From Flavobacterium lacus (GTDB lineage Bacteria > Bacteroidota > Bacteroidia > Flavobacteriales > Flavobacteriaceae), in NCBI RefSeq assembly GCF_003268815.1, contig NZ_QLSV01000002.1:62001-126000 (forward strand): DNA of 64,000 nt, in the 5' to 3' direction. Position numbers and translations under genes: made by a program. Below, one piece after another: positions 18,055 to 26,405 of the stretch. The stretch's first letter is position 1; every line of letters begins with the position of its first letter. The notes beneath the pieces are model-generated. The model was not told the DNA's origin. It saw nothing but the letters and a program-made list of their open reading frames with translations, and ran no database searches.

Positions 18055-20295
18055 TTATGATTTTACTATTTTTTTCTTTAAATCTACTTTCCCTTTTACA
18101 ACTGGCTTAGTTTGCAAATCATCTAACACATTTAGAGCTTCTTCTACATAAATATCTTTAGAAAGACTCTCAAACCAACGCTCTCTTTTTTCTTTAAATG
18201 ATTCGTCTTTGTTCATCAATTCAAAATCCTGAGGAATTGGTCTAAAAACTAAATCATTTTTATAATCTGAAATAGGTTTAAATTGTTTACTCTTTTCTTC
18301 TAAACTATTTTGTTCGGCTGTAAAAGTCTCTAGTTTCAAACTATATACGGAGGCATCTCTGCGTTCTTTTGTCCATCTAGCACTTTTTTCAATCAGTTGA
18401 AAATGCTCATTTTGATTCATTCTTGTTTTACTATTTTCAACGGCACGGTCAAAATTGGTTTGTTTATCCCAAATGGTAAATGGAGCTGGATCAATTTTTG
18501 TCCAAGGCATGGCATTATCCAAATCTCTTTCACCAATATCAATATAAGAATAACGATCCGGCATTTCAACGTCGCTTGTTACCCCTTCTAATTGGGTTGA
18601 ACCACCATTAATTCTGTAAAATTTTTGAGTAGTTGTTTTCAGAGCACCTAAATCGCCAACAGTATTTCCACGAACAAACTGGTTTAAATCGATTACATTT
18701 TGAACCGTTCCTTTTCCGTAGGTCTGTTTGCTTCCTAAAACGACTCCTCTTTTATAATCTTGAATTGCGGCGGCTAAAATCTCTGACGCCGAGGCGGAGA
18801 AGTTATTCACCATAACAACCAAAGGACCATCCCATTGAATTTTTGGATCTCTATCGTATAGCACTTCTTTTTTTGTTCCGGTCGATTTGATTTGCACCAC
18901 AGGTCCTTGTTCAATAAACAAACCCGTAATGTCAACAGCTGTTTTTAGAGAACCTCCACCATTGTCGCGAACGTCCATGATGATTCCATTTACACCTTGT
19001 GCCTTTAAACGTTCCACCTCGATGGCTACGTCTTTACCTGAGTCACGGCTGTCTTGGTTTTCAAAATCAATGTAAAATTTAGGTAAATAAATAATACCAT
19101 ATTTCATTCCATTTCGCTCCACCACACTTGATTTGGCATAGGTTTCTTCGGTTTCAACCGTATCACGAATTAAAGAGATTACCTTCATTGTTCCGTCCAC
19201 TTTTTTAACGGTCAATCTCACTTCGGTGCCTTTTGGTCCTTTGATTTTTTTTACAACGTTATCCAATCGCATTCCAACAATATCAAGAGGCTCTTCATTA
19301 CCTTGAGCTACCTTTAAAATGATATCACCTTGTTCTAATTCTTTACCCCTCCAAGCTGGCCCACCTGATATTAATTCGGTGATTTCGGTTAAATCGTTTT
19401 TCTTTTGTAAACGAGCACCAATCCCTTCAAATTTTCCGCTTATACTCACGTCAAAACGCTCTTTATCGTCAGGAGCCATATAATTAGTGTGTGGATCAAA
19501 TCGGGAAGCAATAGCATTTACATAAACCCCAAACCAATCATTTCTATCCAATTCTTTGATAAAAGTAAAGTAATCATCCAACGATTTTAAAGAACTTTCT
19601 CTAGTTTCTTTCTCCAGCTCTACTAATGTTTTAGGTTTTTCGTCTTTCTTGTTTTCTTTACCTTCTTTTAATTTTTCTTTTACCGTTTCATCGCTAATTT
19701 CGCCATCAACCACACCATTCTTCTCATCTTCTTGCAACTTGATTCTATCAGTCAATGATGATAAAGTAGACAATTTAATTTGTTTTCTCCATCGTTCTTT
19801 TAGCTCAGCCTTATTTTTGGCATAAGGCAATTTTTCGTAATCAGTATCGATGGTTTCATCAACACTATAATCAAAGGGTTTGTCTAAGATATCTTTGTAA
19901 TATTTCTGACTTTCTTGCATTCTATTCAGGTAGGTGTTATAAGTCAAATCAAAAAATGACAAGTCTTTTTTCTTAATTTGGTCATCTATTAATAACTCAT
20001 ATTTTGAAAACTCATCAATGTCAGACTGTAAAAAAAATCGTTTCGATGGATCTAAGGCTTCAACATAATCTTTATAAATCCCTTTAGATAAATTATCATC
20101 AATAGCGACCGGGTCATAGTGTCCGCGTTCAATCACAAAAGTTAGCAGCTCGATTAAAAGTTTATCTTTTTCAGGATCAGAACTTACACTCTTCTTTGAA
20201 TCTATGGCATTAAATGCCAGCAATGCAACCGACAAAACAACTGTCAATAACACCAATTTGAGGTTTCTTTTCATAAATAGCAATATGGTTTTCAT
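18055..20295 (-). CDS. prc: Carboxy-terminal processing peptidase (Prc/Tsp, S41)
   Basis: A 746-residue periplasmic serine protease of the Tsp/Prc type. An N-terminal hydrophobic helix (LVLLTVVLSVALLAFNAI, about residues 13-30) anchors or exports it. A helical N-terminal domain (about 40-280) precedes a PDZ domain (about 285-370; GIGARLQKKNDLTEI, GDIILKVAQGNEEP) and the S41 core, with the catalytic Ser in NNFSASASEI (about residue 500) and Lys in GSKQTYGKGTVQ (about 527). A C-terminal extension of about 150 residues follows, as in Prc. It probably trims or degrades envelope proteins with exposed C-termini. The stretch near residues 205-235 is Lys/Glu-rich and low in complexity. Confidence 0.93.
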   Translation of the reverse strand: MKTILLFMKRNLKLVLLTVVLSVALLAFNAIDSKKSVSSDPEKDKLLIELLTFVIERGHYDPVAIDDNLSKGIYKDYVEALDPSKRFFLQSDIDEFSKYELLIDDQIKKKDLSFFDLTYNTYLNRMQESQKYYKDILDKPFDYSVDETIDTDYEKLPYAKNKAELKERWRKQIKLSTLSSLTDRIKLQEDEKNGVVDGEISDETVKEKLKEGKENKKDEKPKTLVELEKETRESSLKSLDDYFTFIKELDRNDWFGVYVNAIASRFDPHTNYMAPDDKERFDVSISGKFEGIGARLQKKNDLTEITELISGGPAWRGKELEQGDIILKVAQGNEEPLDIVGMRLDNVVKKIKGPKGTEVRLTVKKVDGTMKVISLIRDTVETEETYAKSSVVERNGMKYGIIYLPKFYIDFENQDSRDSGKDVAIEVERLKAQGVNGIIMDVRDNGGGSLKTAVDITGLFIEQGPVVQIKSTGTKKEVLYDRDPKIQWDGPLVVMVNNFSASASEILAAAIQDYKRGVVLGSKQTYGKGTVQNVIDLNQFVRGNTVGDLGALKTTTQKFYRINGGSTQLEGVTSDVEMPDRYSYIDIGERDLDNAMPWTKIDPAPFTIWDKQTNFDRAVENSKTRMNQNEHFQLIEKSARWTKERRDASVYSLKLETFTAEQNSLEEKSKQFKPISDYKNDLVFRPIPQDFELMNKDESFKEKRERWFESLSKDIYVEEALNVLDDLQTKPVVKGKVDLKKKIVKS

Positions 20296-20464
20296 TATCT
20301 TTCTTTATACGTAGTCATAAAAATTATGCCACTTCTGTTGTAGTTTCATTTTTTTTAGTAAATTAATTTCAAAAAAATCACTTAACCAAACAAAGTTATG
20401 AAATTTGTTACGCTTCAAAATCTTAAAAAGAGTTAATTTTGTTTTCTTTAGGATATGATAAAGC

Positions 20465-20472
20465 TAAATTTG
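20465..20472 (+). promoter_or_regulatory. Candidate -7 box for the surE-lpxB operon
   Basis: TAAATTTG fits TAnnTTTG and lies 40 bp before the surE ATG. A second match, TAATTTTG, is at 20434-20441; which one is used cannot be decided by eye. The rest of the 217-bp gap between the divergent prc and surE genes shows nothing I can name. Confidence 0.4.
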
Positions 20473-20512
20473 TGGTTTAAACACAGGCTTAATTCAAAAT
20501 TAATCATTCATA

Positions 20513-21289
20513 ATGAATAAAAAACCGCTCATTTTAGTAACCAACGACGACGGAATTTCTGCTCCTGGCATCAGAGCCTTAATTGATGTTATGAAACAAT
20601 TAGGCAATGTGGTTGTGGTAGCTCCGGACAGTCCGCAAAGTGCCATGGGTCACGCCATCACAATCAACAACACGCTTTTTATCAATAAAGTAAATTTTGA
20701 TTCCAAAGTAAAAGAAGAATACAGTTGTTCCGGCACTCCGGTTGATTGTGTAAAATTGGCTGTGAATGAAATTTTGAAACAAAAGCCGGATTTATGTGTT
20801 TCAGGCGTGAATCACGGTTCAAATTCTTCTATCAATGTGATTTATTCGGGAACAATGAGTGCCGCTGTGGAAGCCGGTATCGAAGGAATTCCCGCCATAG
20901 GCTTTTCCTTATTAGATTATGATTGGAATGCCGATTTTGAGCCGATCAAAAACTCCATTAAAACCATTGCTTCACAAGTATTGGAAAACGGTTTGCCCGA
21001 AGGTGTAATTTTAAACGTTAACTTTCCAAAATTAAAAGAAAAAGAATTAAAAGGTATGAAAGTTTGCCGCCAAGCCAAAGCTTTTTGGAAGGAAGAATTT
21101 GATAAACGCAAAACACCACAAGGAAAAGATTATTACTGGCTCACCGGCGAATTCATCAATCAAGATAAAGGCGAAGACACTGACGAATGGGCTCTTGCCA
21201 ATGGGTATATTTCAATCGTACCCGTTCAATTTGATTTAACTGCCCATCACGCGATTCAAAAATTAAATACATATCAATTCAATTTATAA
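20513..21289 (+). CDS. surE: 5'/3'-nucleotidase SurE
   Basis: SurE, 258 residues, a metal-dependent survival-protein phosphatase acting on nucleoside monophosphates. The family signature is at the N-terminus: LVTNDDGISAPGIRAL with the metal-binding Asp-Asp pair. Further conserved parts are PDSPQSAMGHAITIN, CSGTPVDCVKLAVN and the metal-binding Asn in CVSGVNHGSNSSINVIYSGT. No signal peptide, so cytoplasmic. The stop overlaps the ATG of the next gene by one base, starting the group surE - small membrane protein - lpxB - NlpC/P60. Confidence 0.95.
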   Translation: MNKKPLILVTNDDGISAPGIRALIDVMKQLGNVVVVAPDSPQSAMGHAITINNTLFINKVNFDSKVKEEYSCSGTPVDCVKLAVNEILKQKPDLCVSGVNHGSNSSINVIYSGTMSAAVEAGIEGIPAIGFSLLDYDWNADFEPIKNSIKTIASQVLENGLPEGVILNVNFPKLKEKELKGMKVCRQAKAFWKEEFDKRKTPQGKDYYWLTGEFINQDKGEDTDEWALANGYISIVPVQFDLTAHHAIQKLNTYQFNL

Positions 21290-21561
21290 TGCAAAAAACA
21301 GATTTACTCATCGGATTCATTTTAGGAATTATTGGTGCTTTTATTGGTGTTTTTCTTTTCATTTCATTAGCTACTGATTTTGAATTTGCTGATGGAGTGA
21401 TTGCTCTAAAAACACAAAATTCTTTAGGGAAATTAATTGCTTTAGGAGCCGTGATCAACGTTATTTTGTTTTTTGTTTTATTAAAATTCAACAAAGAATT
21501 AATGGCAAGAGGCGTTGTTTTAGCAACAATTGCCCTCACCATAGTCACTATATTTGTTTAA
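21289..21561 (+). CDS. Small inner-membrane protein between surE and lpxB
   Basis: A 90-residue protein with three predicted membrane helices: about residues 6-27 (LLIGFILGIIGAFIGVFLFI), 48-66 (LIALGAVINVILFFVLL) and 73-90 (ARGVVLATIALTIVTIFV). It has no recognisable enzymatic motif. Its translation is coupled to surE (one-base overlap), and lpxB begins 2 bp after its stop, which suggests co-expression with lipid A synthesis; a role there is inference only. Confidence 0.78.
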   Translation: MQKTDLLIGFILGIIGAFIGVFLFISLATDFEFADGVIALKTQNSLGKLIALGAVINVILFFVLLKFNKELMARGVVLATIALTIVTIFV

Positions 21562-21562
21562 A

Positions 21563-22675
21563 ATGAAGTACTATATTTTAGCCGGCGAAGCTTCGGGGGA
21601 TTTACATGGGTCGAATTTAATAAAAGCTCTTCATCAAGAAGATGCTCAGGCTGATATTCGGTTTTGGGGAGGCGATTTGATGCAAAAAGCCGGCGGAACT
21701 TTAGTAAAACATTACAAAGAACTCGCTTTTATGGGTTTTGCAGAAGTAATTTTCAACCTAAAAACGATTTTAAACAACATTACTTTTTGTAAAAAAGACA
21801 TTGAGCAGTTTAATCCCGATGTAATTATTTTTATTGATTACCCTGGTTTTAATATGCGAATTGCTGAATTTGCAAAAAAGAAAAAAATTCCGACTCATTA
21901 TTATATTTCTCCGCAAATTTGGGCTTGGAAAGAAAATCGTATCAAGAACATCAAACGTGATTTTGACAAATTGTATGTGATTCTTCCGTTTGAAAAAGAT
22001 TTTTATGAAAATAAACATCATTTTCCGGTTGAATTTGTGGGCCATCCGTTGATCGACGCGATTCATAACCGAACAAAAGTGGATGAATCAACCTTTAGAA
22101 AAGAACATAATTTAGACGAACGACCCATTATTGCTCTTTTACCCGGAAGCAGAAAACAGGAAATTAGTAAGCTTTTGAACGAAATGTTGGGAATTGTGAA
22201 TGATTTTCCTGGTTATCAATTTGTGATTGCCGGAGCACCAGGTCAGGAATTTGAGTTTTATAAGCAATTTTTGACGAACAAAGCCGTTCATTTTATTTCG
22301 AATAAAACGTATGATTTACTGAGTGTGGCTCATGCAGCTTTGGTCACATCAGGAACAGCAACTTTGGAAACTGCTCTGTTTAAAGTGCCTGAAGTGGTTT
22401 GTTATAAAGGAAATTGGATTTCGTATCAAATTGCCAGACGGATTATTACGTTGAAATATATTTCGCTTGTGAATTTAATTATGGATGAAGAAGTAGTAAC
22501 CGAGTTAATTCAAAGTGAATGTAATTCAACCAGAATTAAAACTGAATTAACTAAAATTTTGGATGAAAAAAACCGCCAAAAATTAATTGAAAAATACCAT
22601 CTTTTAGAAAAAAAATTAGGTGGCGAAGGTGCGAGTGAAAAAGTAGCCAAGTTAATTGTAAGAGATATTTCTTGA
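21563..22675 (+). CDS. lpxB: Lipid-A-disaccharide synthase
   Basis: LpxB, 370 residues from the ATG at 21563, joins UDP-2,3-diacylglucosamine and lipid X to form the disaccharide of lipid A at the inner-membrane face. Motifs match the GT19 family: YYILAGEASGDLHGSNLIKA at the N-terminus, HYYISPQIWAWKENRIKNIK, VGHPLIDAI, LLPGSRKQEISKLL and VTSGTATLETALFKVPEVV. An in-frame TTG nine bases upstream would overlap the preceding gene and add three residues before the conserved start, so the ATG is chosen. Confidence 0.95.
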   Translation: MKYYILAGEASGDLHGSNLIKALHQEDAQADIRFWGGDLMQKAGGTLVKHYKELAFMGFAEVIFNLKTILNNITFCKKDIEQFNPDVIIFIDYPGFNMRIAEFAKKKKIPTHYYISPQIWAWKENRIKNIKRDFDKLYVILPFEKDFYENKHHFPVEFVGHPLIDAIHNRTKVDESTFRKEHNLDERPIIALLPGSRKQEISKLLNEMLGIVNDFPGYQFVIAGAPGQEFEFYKQFLTNKAVHFISNKTYDLLSVAHAALVTSGTATLETALFKVPEVVCYKGNWISYQIARRIITLKYISLVNLIMDEEVVTELIQSECNSTRIKTELTKILDEKNRQKLIEKYHLLEKKLGGEGASEKVAKLIVRDIS

Positions 22676-22694
22676 TTTTAAAGATTCTATTTTT

Positions 22695-22702
22695 TAACTT
22701 TG
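22695..22702 (+). promoter_or_regulatory. -7 box before the NlpC/P60 gene
   Basis: TAACTTTG fits TAnnTTTG. It falls inside the 5' end of the longest reading of the NlpC/P60 frame (from 22672). This argues that the gene starts downstream, at the TTG at 22717, where a lipoprotein signal begins. Confidence 0.5.
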
Positions 22703-22716
22703 TAAAAATCATTTTT

Positions 22717-23361
22717 TTGAAAAACGTAGTCATAATATCATTTTTGTTATTCTTTTTAGTGGGATGTAAATCTACCCCGTCCGGCATTGTTACATCAAAA
22801 AACGAAGCTCAGAAAAAAGGAATTTATTCTACTCCAAAAACATCTCAAACAGTAGCAAAAAATACTACATCTACAACGGATAAAAAATTCACCGAAAAAA
22901 CAAAAAAATCAAGAATTACAGAATCAGCTGATGATGATTATGTCCCGGATGATGATAACACCTCCTATTTTGTAAAACAACTTATCAGTTCCGCCATGCA
23001 ATACGAAGGTGTTCGCTATCGTGGTGGAGGAACAACCACTGGCGGAATGGATTGCTCCGGTTTGGTTAGCACTGTTTTTAAAACCTTTGACGTTTCACTT
23101 CCCAGAAGTTCTAATGACATGTCTAAAGTAGGTCAAAAATTAAAATTAAAAGACGTAAAAAAAGGCGATTTAATCTTTTTTAAAACCAGTAATCGTGGCG
23201 TGATAAATCATGTTGGATTAGTTACTGAAGTGCGTGACGATGAAATTTTATTCATTCATTCTTCTGTGCAACGTGGCGTTATTATTTCTTCTACTAAAGA
23301 AGCTTACTACCAAAGAACTTTTGCTCAAGCTAATCGGGTTTTATCTGACGAACACTTTTAA
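22717..23361 (+). CDS. NlpC/P60 (C40) cell-wall peptidase lipoprotein
   Basis: About 214 residues from the TTG at 22717. The N-terminus (LKNVVIISFLLFFLVGCKST) is a lipoprotein signal with lipobox LVGC, so it should be membrane-anchored in the periplasm or outer membrane. A Ser/Thr/Lys-rich linker leads to an NlpC/P60 domain with the catalytic Cys in GGMDCSGLVSTVFKTF, the His in GVINHVGLVTE and a third polar residue in LFIHSSVQRGVI. Such enzymes cut the gamma-D-Glu-diaminopimelate bond of peptidoglycan. An upstream in-frame TTG (22672) overlaps lpxB but lies before the -7 box, so it is less likely. Follows lpxB. Confidence 0.86.
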   Translation: MKNVVIISFLLFFLVGCKSTPSGIVTSKNEAQKKGIYSTPKTSQTVAKNTTSTTDKKFTEKTKKSRITESADDDYVPDDDNTSYFVKQLISSAMQYEGVRYRGGGTTTGGMDCSGLVSTVFKTFDVSLPRSSNDMSKVGQKLKLKDVKKGDLIFFKTSNRGVINHVGLVTEVRDDEILFIHSSVQRGVIISSTKEAYYQRTFAQANRVLSDEHF

Positions 23362-23408
23362 TTGTAATTTTTTTCTTCCTAATTGATTTTTTTATTACTT
23401 TCGTCACT

Positions 23409-25439
23409 ATGAAAGTGATAAAATTCCCTACAATTTTAATGACTATCTGTTTGGTTTTGGGGATTTTAGTTTCCAACGAAATCAAACCGGATTTGTATTT
23501 ATCCTTTGTTATTTTACTAGGAGCATTGGTTCCGTTTCTGATTTTGTATTTTTTGCTGAGAAAAAATTTGAAGCTTCGACTCGGTTTTGGCGTTTCGTCC
23601 TATCTAGTAGCTTTTACAATCGGAATAGCACTTTACGCTTTACATTCTCCAAAAAATCAAGCTTCTCATTATTCAAATTCTGATTATAATTCTTCCGAAA
23701 AGAGCTTGGTAAAAGGCATTATTTCAGGCAAACTAAAACCCAATCCCTATTCCTATAAATATTTCATGACAGTGGAATCGGTGAATCAAAAAGAAACAAA
23801 AGGTAAACTTCTACTCATTTTGAATAAAAAAGATGCCGAAAAAGAATTTGAAATAGGCGATGTTATTTTGGCTCATGCAATGCTAAAACCCATCATAAGA
23901 CCACATAATCCGAATCAATTTGATTATGCCGCTTATTTAGAAAAGAAGAACGTCTTTCATCAATTGTATTTAGAAAATAAAAATTATAAAGTAATTGCAA
24001 AAGAGGAAAATCTTGCTTTTTTTCTGGAAAAAACGAGAAATAAAGTCGTTTCTTTTTTTGAAAATGAAGCACTTCCAACTGATAGAATTAACATCATTAA
24101 AGCCTTGTTTTTAGGTCAACGGCAAAATATTGAACAAGAAACACTAGACAATTATTCCAAATCTGGAGCTATTCATATTTTGGCAATTTCGGGTTTGCAT
24201 ATCGGGATTTTGCTTTATTTTTTCAAAGCATTACTAAAACCTTTAGATCGTATTCGTTATGGACGAATTATCACTCCACTTCTTCTACTACTCATTCTTT
24301 GGTCATTTGCTTTGCTTTCCGGCTTGTCTGCGTCAGTTGTTCGTGCTGTTACGATGTTCTCCTTTGTGAGTATTGGCATGTATATGAATCGGGAAACAAA
24401 TATTTACAACACGTTAGGTTCATCCATCTTGATTTTGCTGCTTTTTAAACCCAATTTTATTTTTGATGTCGGTTTTCAATTGAGTTATTGTGCGGTTTTC
24501 TCTATTGTAACCATTCAACCATTACTGAGTAAATTATGGATTCCTAAGAATAAAATTATTGGTTATTTTTACGATATTATCACGGTTTCATTTGCCGCTC
24601 AACTTGGCGTTCTACCGTTGAGTATTTACTATTTTCATCAATTTCCGGGTTTATTTTTTGTGACCAATTTAGTTATCATTCCTTTATTGACGTTAATTTT
24701 AGTGACTGGAATAGCAACCATTATTCTATATACAATAGGGATTTATTTATCTTTCCTTACAAAATTGCTTTCTGAATTCATTGGTTTTATGAATGATTAT
24801 GTTAAAATTGTTTCTTCTTTTGAGCAATTTATTATCAAAGATATTCCGTTTAATTATTACATCCTTTTGGCTTCACTTTTAGCAATTGTGAGTGTAATTA
24901 TTTTCGTAAAAAAACCAACATCCAACCGAATCATTATGGCCCTGATTACGTTTTTTATTTTTCAAATTTCTATCATTAGCTCGATGGAATTTCATAAAAG
25001 CCAGAATGAATTTATCATTTTTCAATACCCTAAAAAAACCATTTTGGCTAGTAAAAAAAATAATACTATTGTTTTGCATAGCAATGATTCGCTAATAAAT
25101 TCTAACTATGTGATTAAAAATTATATTCAAAGTAATTTTGGAGCAATTGATCGTATTTCAACACTTCAAAATGTATACTACATTAACAAAAGGAAAATTT
25201 TAGTTATTGATGAAAAAGGTATTTATCAACTTCCGGTTCAACCCGAAATAATTTTACTAACACAATCGCCTAAAATTAATTTTGAGCGATTACTCACCGA
25301 TTTAAAGCCTGAAATCATTATTGCTGACGGTAGTAATTATAAAAATCTAATTGAAGATTGGCAGAAAACCTGCCAGGAAAAAAATATCCCTTTTCACTCG
25401 ACCAGTGAAAAGGGATATTATCGAATTAGTTTAGACTAA
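23409..25439 (+). CDS. comEC: ComEC/Rec2-family DNA-uptake channel protein
   Basis: A 676-residue polytopic membrane protein of the ComEC/Rec2 family, the inner-membrane channel for single-stranded DNA in natural transformation. It begins with two to three helices and a soluble OB-like region (about residues 95-210, DUF4131-like), then the hallmark competence segment GAIHILAISGLHIGILLYFF (about residues 250-269) and about eight more helices. The C-terminal 130 residues are soluble and look like a shrunken beta-lactamase-type domain without the metal-binding HxHxDH motif. A 16-bp hairpin sits in the last 60 bases. It may serve DNA scavenging or transformation. Confidence 0.87.
   Translation: MKVIKFPTILMTICLVLGILVSNEIKPDLYLSFVILLGALVPFLILYFLLRKNLKLRLGFGVSSYLVAFTIGIALYALHSPKNQASHYSNSDYNSSEKSLVKGIISGKLKPNPYSYKYFMTVESVNQKETKGKLLLILNKKDAEKEFEIGDVILAHAMLKPIIRPHNPNQFDYAAYLEKKNVFHQLYLENKNYKVIAKEENLAFFLEKTRNKVVSFFENEALPTDRINIIKALFLGQRQNIEQETLDNYSKSGAIHILAISGLHIGILLYFFKALLKPLDRIRYGRIITPLLLLLILWSFALLSGLSASVVRAVTMFSFVSIGMYMNRETNIYNTLGSSILILLLFKPNFIFDVGFQLSYCAVFSIVTIQPLLSKLWIPKNKIIGYFYDIITVSFAAQLGVLPLSIYYFHQFPGLFFVTNLVIIPLLTLILVTGIATIILYTIGIYLSFLTKLLSEFIGFMNDYVKIVSSFEQFIIKDIPFNYYILLASLLAIVSVIIFVKKPTSNRIIMALITFFIFQISIISSMEFHKSQNEFIIFQYPKKTILASKKNNTIVLHSNDSLINSNYVIKNYIQSNFGAIDRISTLQNVYYINKRKILVIDEKGIYQLPVQPEIILLTQSPKINFERLLTDLKPEIIIADGSNYKNLIEDWQKTCQEKNIPFHSTSEKGYYRISLD
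25383..25419. terminator. Long hairpin in the 3' end of comEC
   Basis: Two 16-bp arms (25383-25398 and 25404-25419), perfectly complementary, flank a 5-base loop CGACC. The hairpin lies inside the last codons of comEC, 24 bp before the stop of the convergent thioredoxin-fold gene. A classical U run is absent, so it may be a bidirectional transcription barrier or RNA 3'-end stabiliser rather than a standard terminator. Confidence 0.55.
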
Positions 25440-25442
25440 TCC

Positions 25443-25901
25443 CTATTTTTTTGCAATAAACTGATTGGCCACTTCAATCCATTTGACTGGACCACCAGCT
25501 ACATAGCCTGTTTTTCCGAGTTGTTGAAGATTGATTTGTTCTCCATTTTTTTGAGGATTCACAAGCCAAATCGTTGGATACCCTGAAACTTGAAAAATTT
25601 GCTGCATCTGCGCATTTTGTTGAGCCAAATTAGGTTCTAATTTTGTTTTTCGAGGAAAATCTAATTCAACCAACACCACATTTTTGGCCCATTCTTTGAA
25701 TTCCGGTTTAAAAAAAACTTCTTTTTGTAGTTTGATACACCAGCCACACCAATCGCTTCCGGTGAAAAACAAAAGCATTGGTTTTTGAGTTCGAGCGGAT
25801 ATTTCAATGGCTTTATTTACGTCGGTATGCCACGTTAATTCTTGAGCAGAAACCGTTTGAAAATTCCAAAAAAAGACAAATAGAAAAAAAACTTTCTTCA
25901 T
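25443..25901 (-). CDS. Exported thioredoxin-fold protein (DWCGWC)
   Basis: A 152-residue protein with a signal peptide (MKKVFFLFVFFWNFQTVSAQ) and a thioredoxin fold of the DUF255/thioredoxin_7 kind. The redox site is FTGSDWCGWCIKLQKEVF (about residues 48-65) and the cis-Pro is in VSGYPTIWLVNPQKNG. Two Cys in CGWC suggest real disulfide exchange in the periplasm. It lies 3 bp downstream of a second thioredoxin-fold gene, in the same direction as the peptide-transporter genes; the substrate is unknown. Confidence 0.85.
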   Translation of the reverse strand: MKKVFFLFVFFWNFQTVSAQELTWHTDVNKAIEISARTQKPMLLFFTGSDWCGWCIKLQKEVFFKPEFKEWAKNVVLVELDFPRKTKLEPNLAQQNAQMQQIFQVSGYPTIWLVNPQKNGEQINLQQLGKTGYVAGGPVKWIEVANQFIAKK

Positions 25902-25904
25902 TTT

Positions 25905-26363
25905 TTAAATCGCTTTTAATTCTGCCAATAATTGCTCAGCTTGATAATAACCTACAATTACTTTGGCAATTTCACCTTTTTTATCTAAAACATACATCGA
26001 GGGATAACCTTCAACTTTAAGGAATCCGGTGAATTCGTGCATGCTGTTTCTACCTTTCCGGTTGGCATCATAACCCGGATTGGCATATTTTTTTCCTTTA
26101 TAATTTACTTCATTGTTTCCTTCTCCATTAAATTTTACAGCATAATAATTGGCATTAATATAGTCTGCAAATTCTTTGGTTTGAAAGGTATTTTTATCCA
26201 ACATTTTGCATGGTCCACACCAATCGGTATAAACATCCATAAAGATTGGTTGCGGATTTTTCTTTTGCAAAGCCATCGCTTCATCAAAAGTGACCCATTT
26301 AATTTCTTGTGCTTGAGCAAAAGAGACTGTTATAAAAGCAAAAAGCAAGATTATCTTTTTCAT
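25905..26363 (-). CDS. Exported thioredoxin-fold protein (DWCGPC)
   Basis: About 153 residues from the ATG at 26363, chosen because the signal peptide MKKIILLFAFITVSFAQAQ begins there; a start nine codons upstream adds a charged stretch before it. The active site VYTDWCGPCKMLDKNTF carries the classical CGPC pair, and the cis-Pro is in VEGYPSMYVLDKKGE. It is probably a periplasmic thiol oxidoreductase. It is paralogous in layout to the next gene, and lies 42 bp downstream of a POT transporter gene. Confidence 0.86.
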   Translation of the reverse strand: MKKIILLFAFITVSFAQAQEIKWVTFDEAMALQKKNPQPIFMDVYTDWCGPCKMLDKNTFQTKEFADYINANYYAVKFNGEGNNEVNYKGKKYANPGYDANRKGRNSMHEFTGFLKVEGYPSMYVLDKKGEIAKVIVGYYQAEQLLAELKAI

Positions 26364-26405
26364 AATTAAAATTTTTATATGTTTTTTCAAAAATGATGCC
26401 GAAAA

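Noticed and set aside
22672..22716. Longer N-terminus of the NlpC/P60 lipoprotein overlapping lpxB
   Set aside because: A -7 promoter box lies inside it, and the lipoprotein signal begins at the TTG at 22717.
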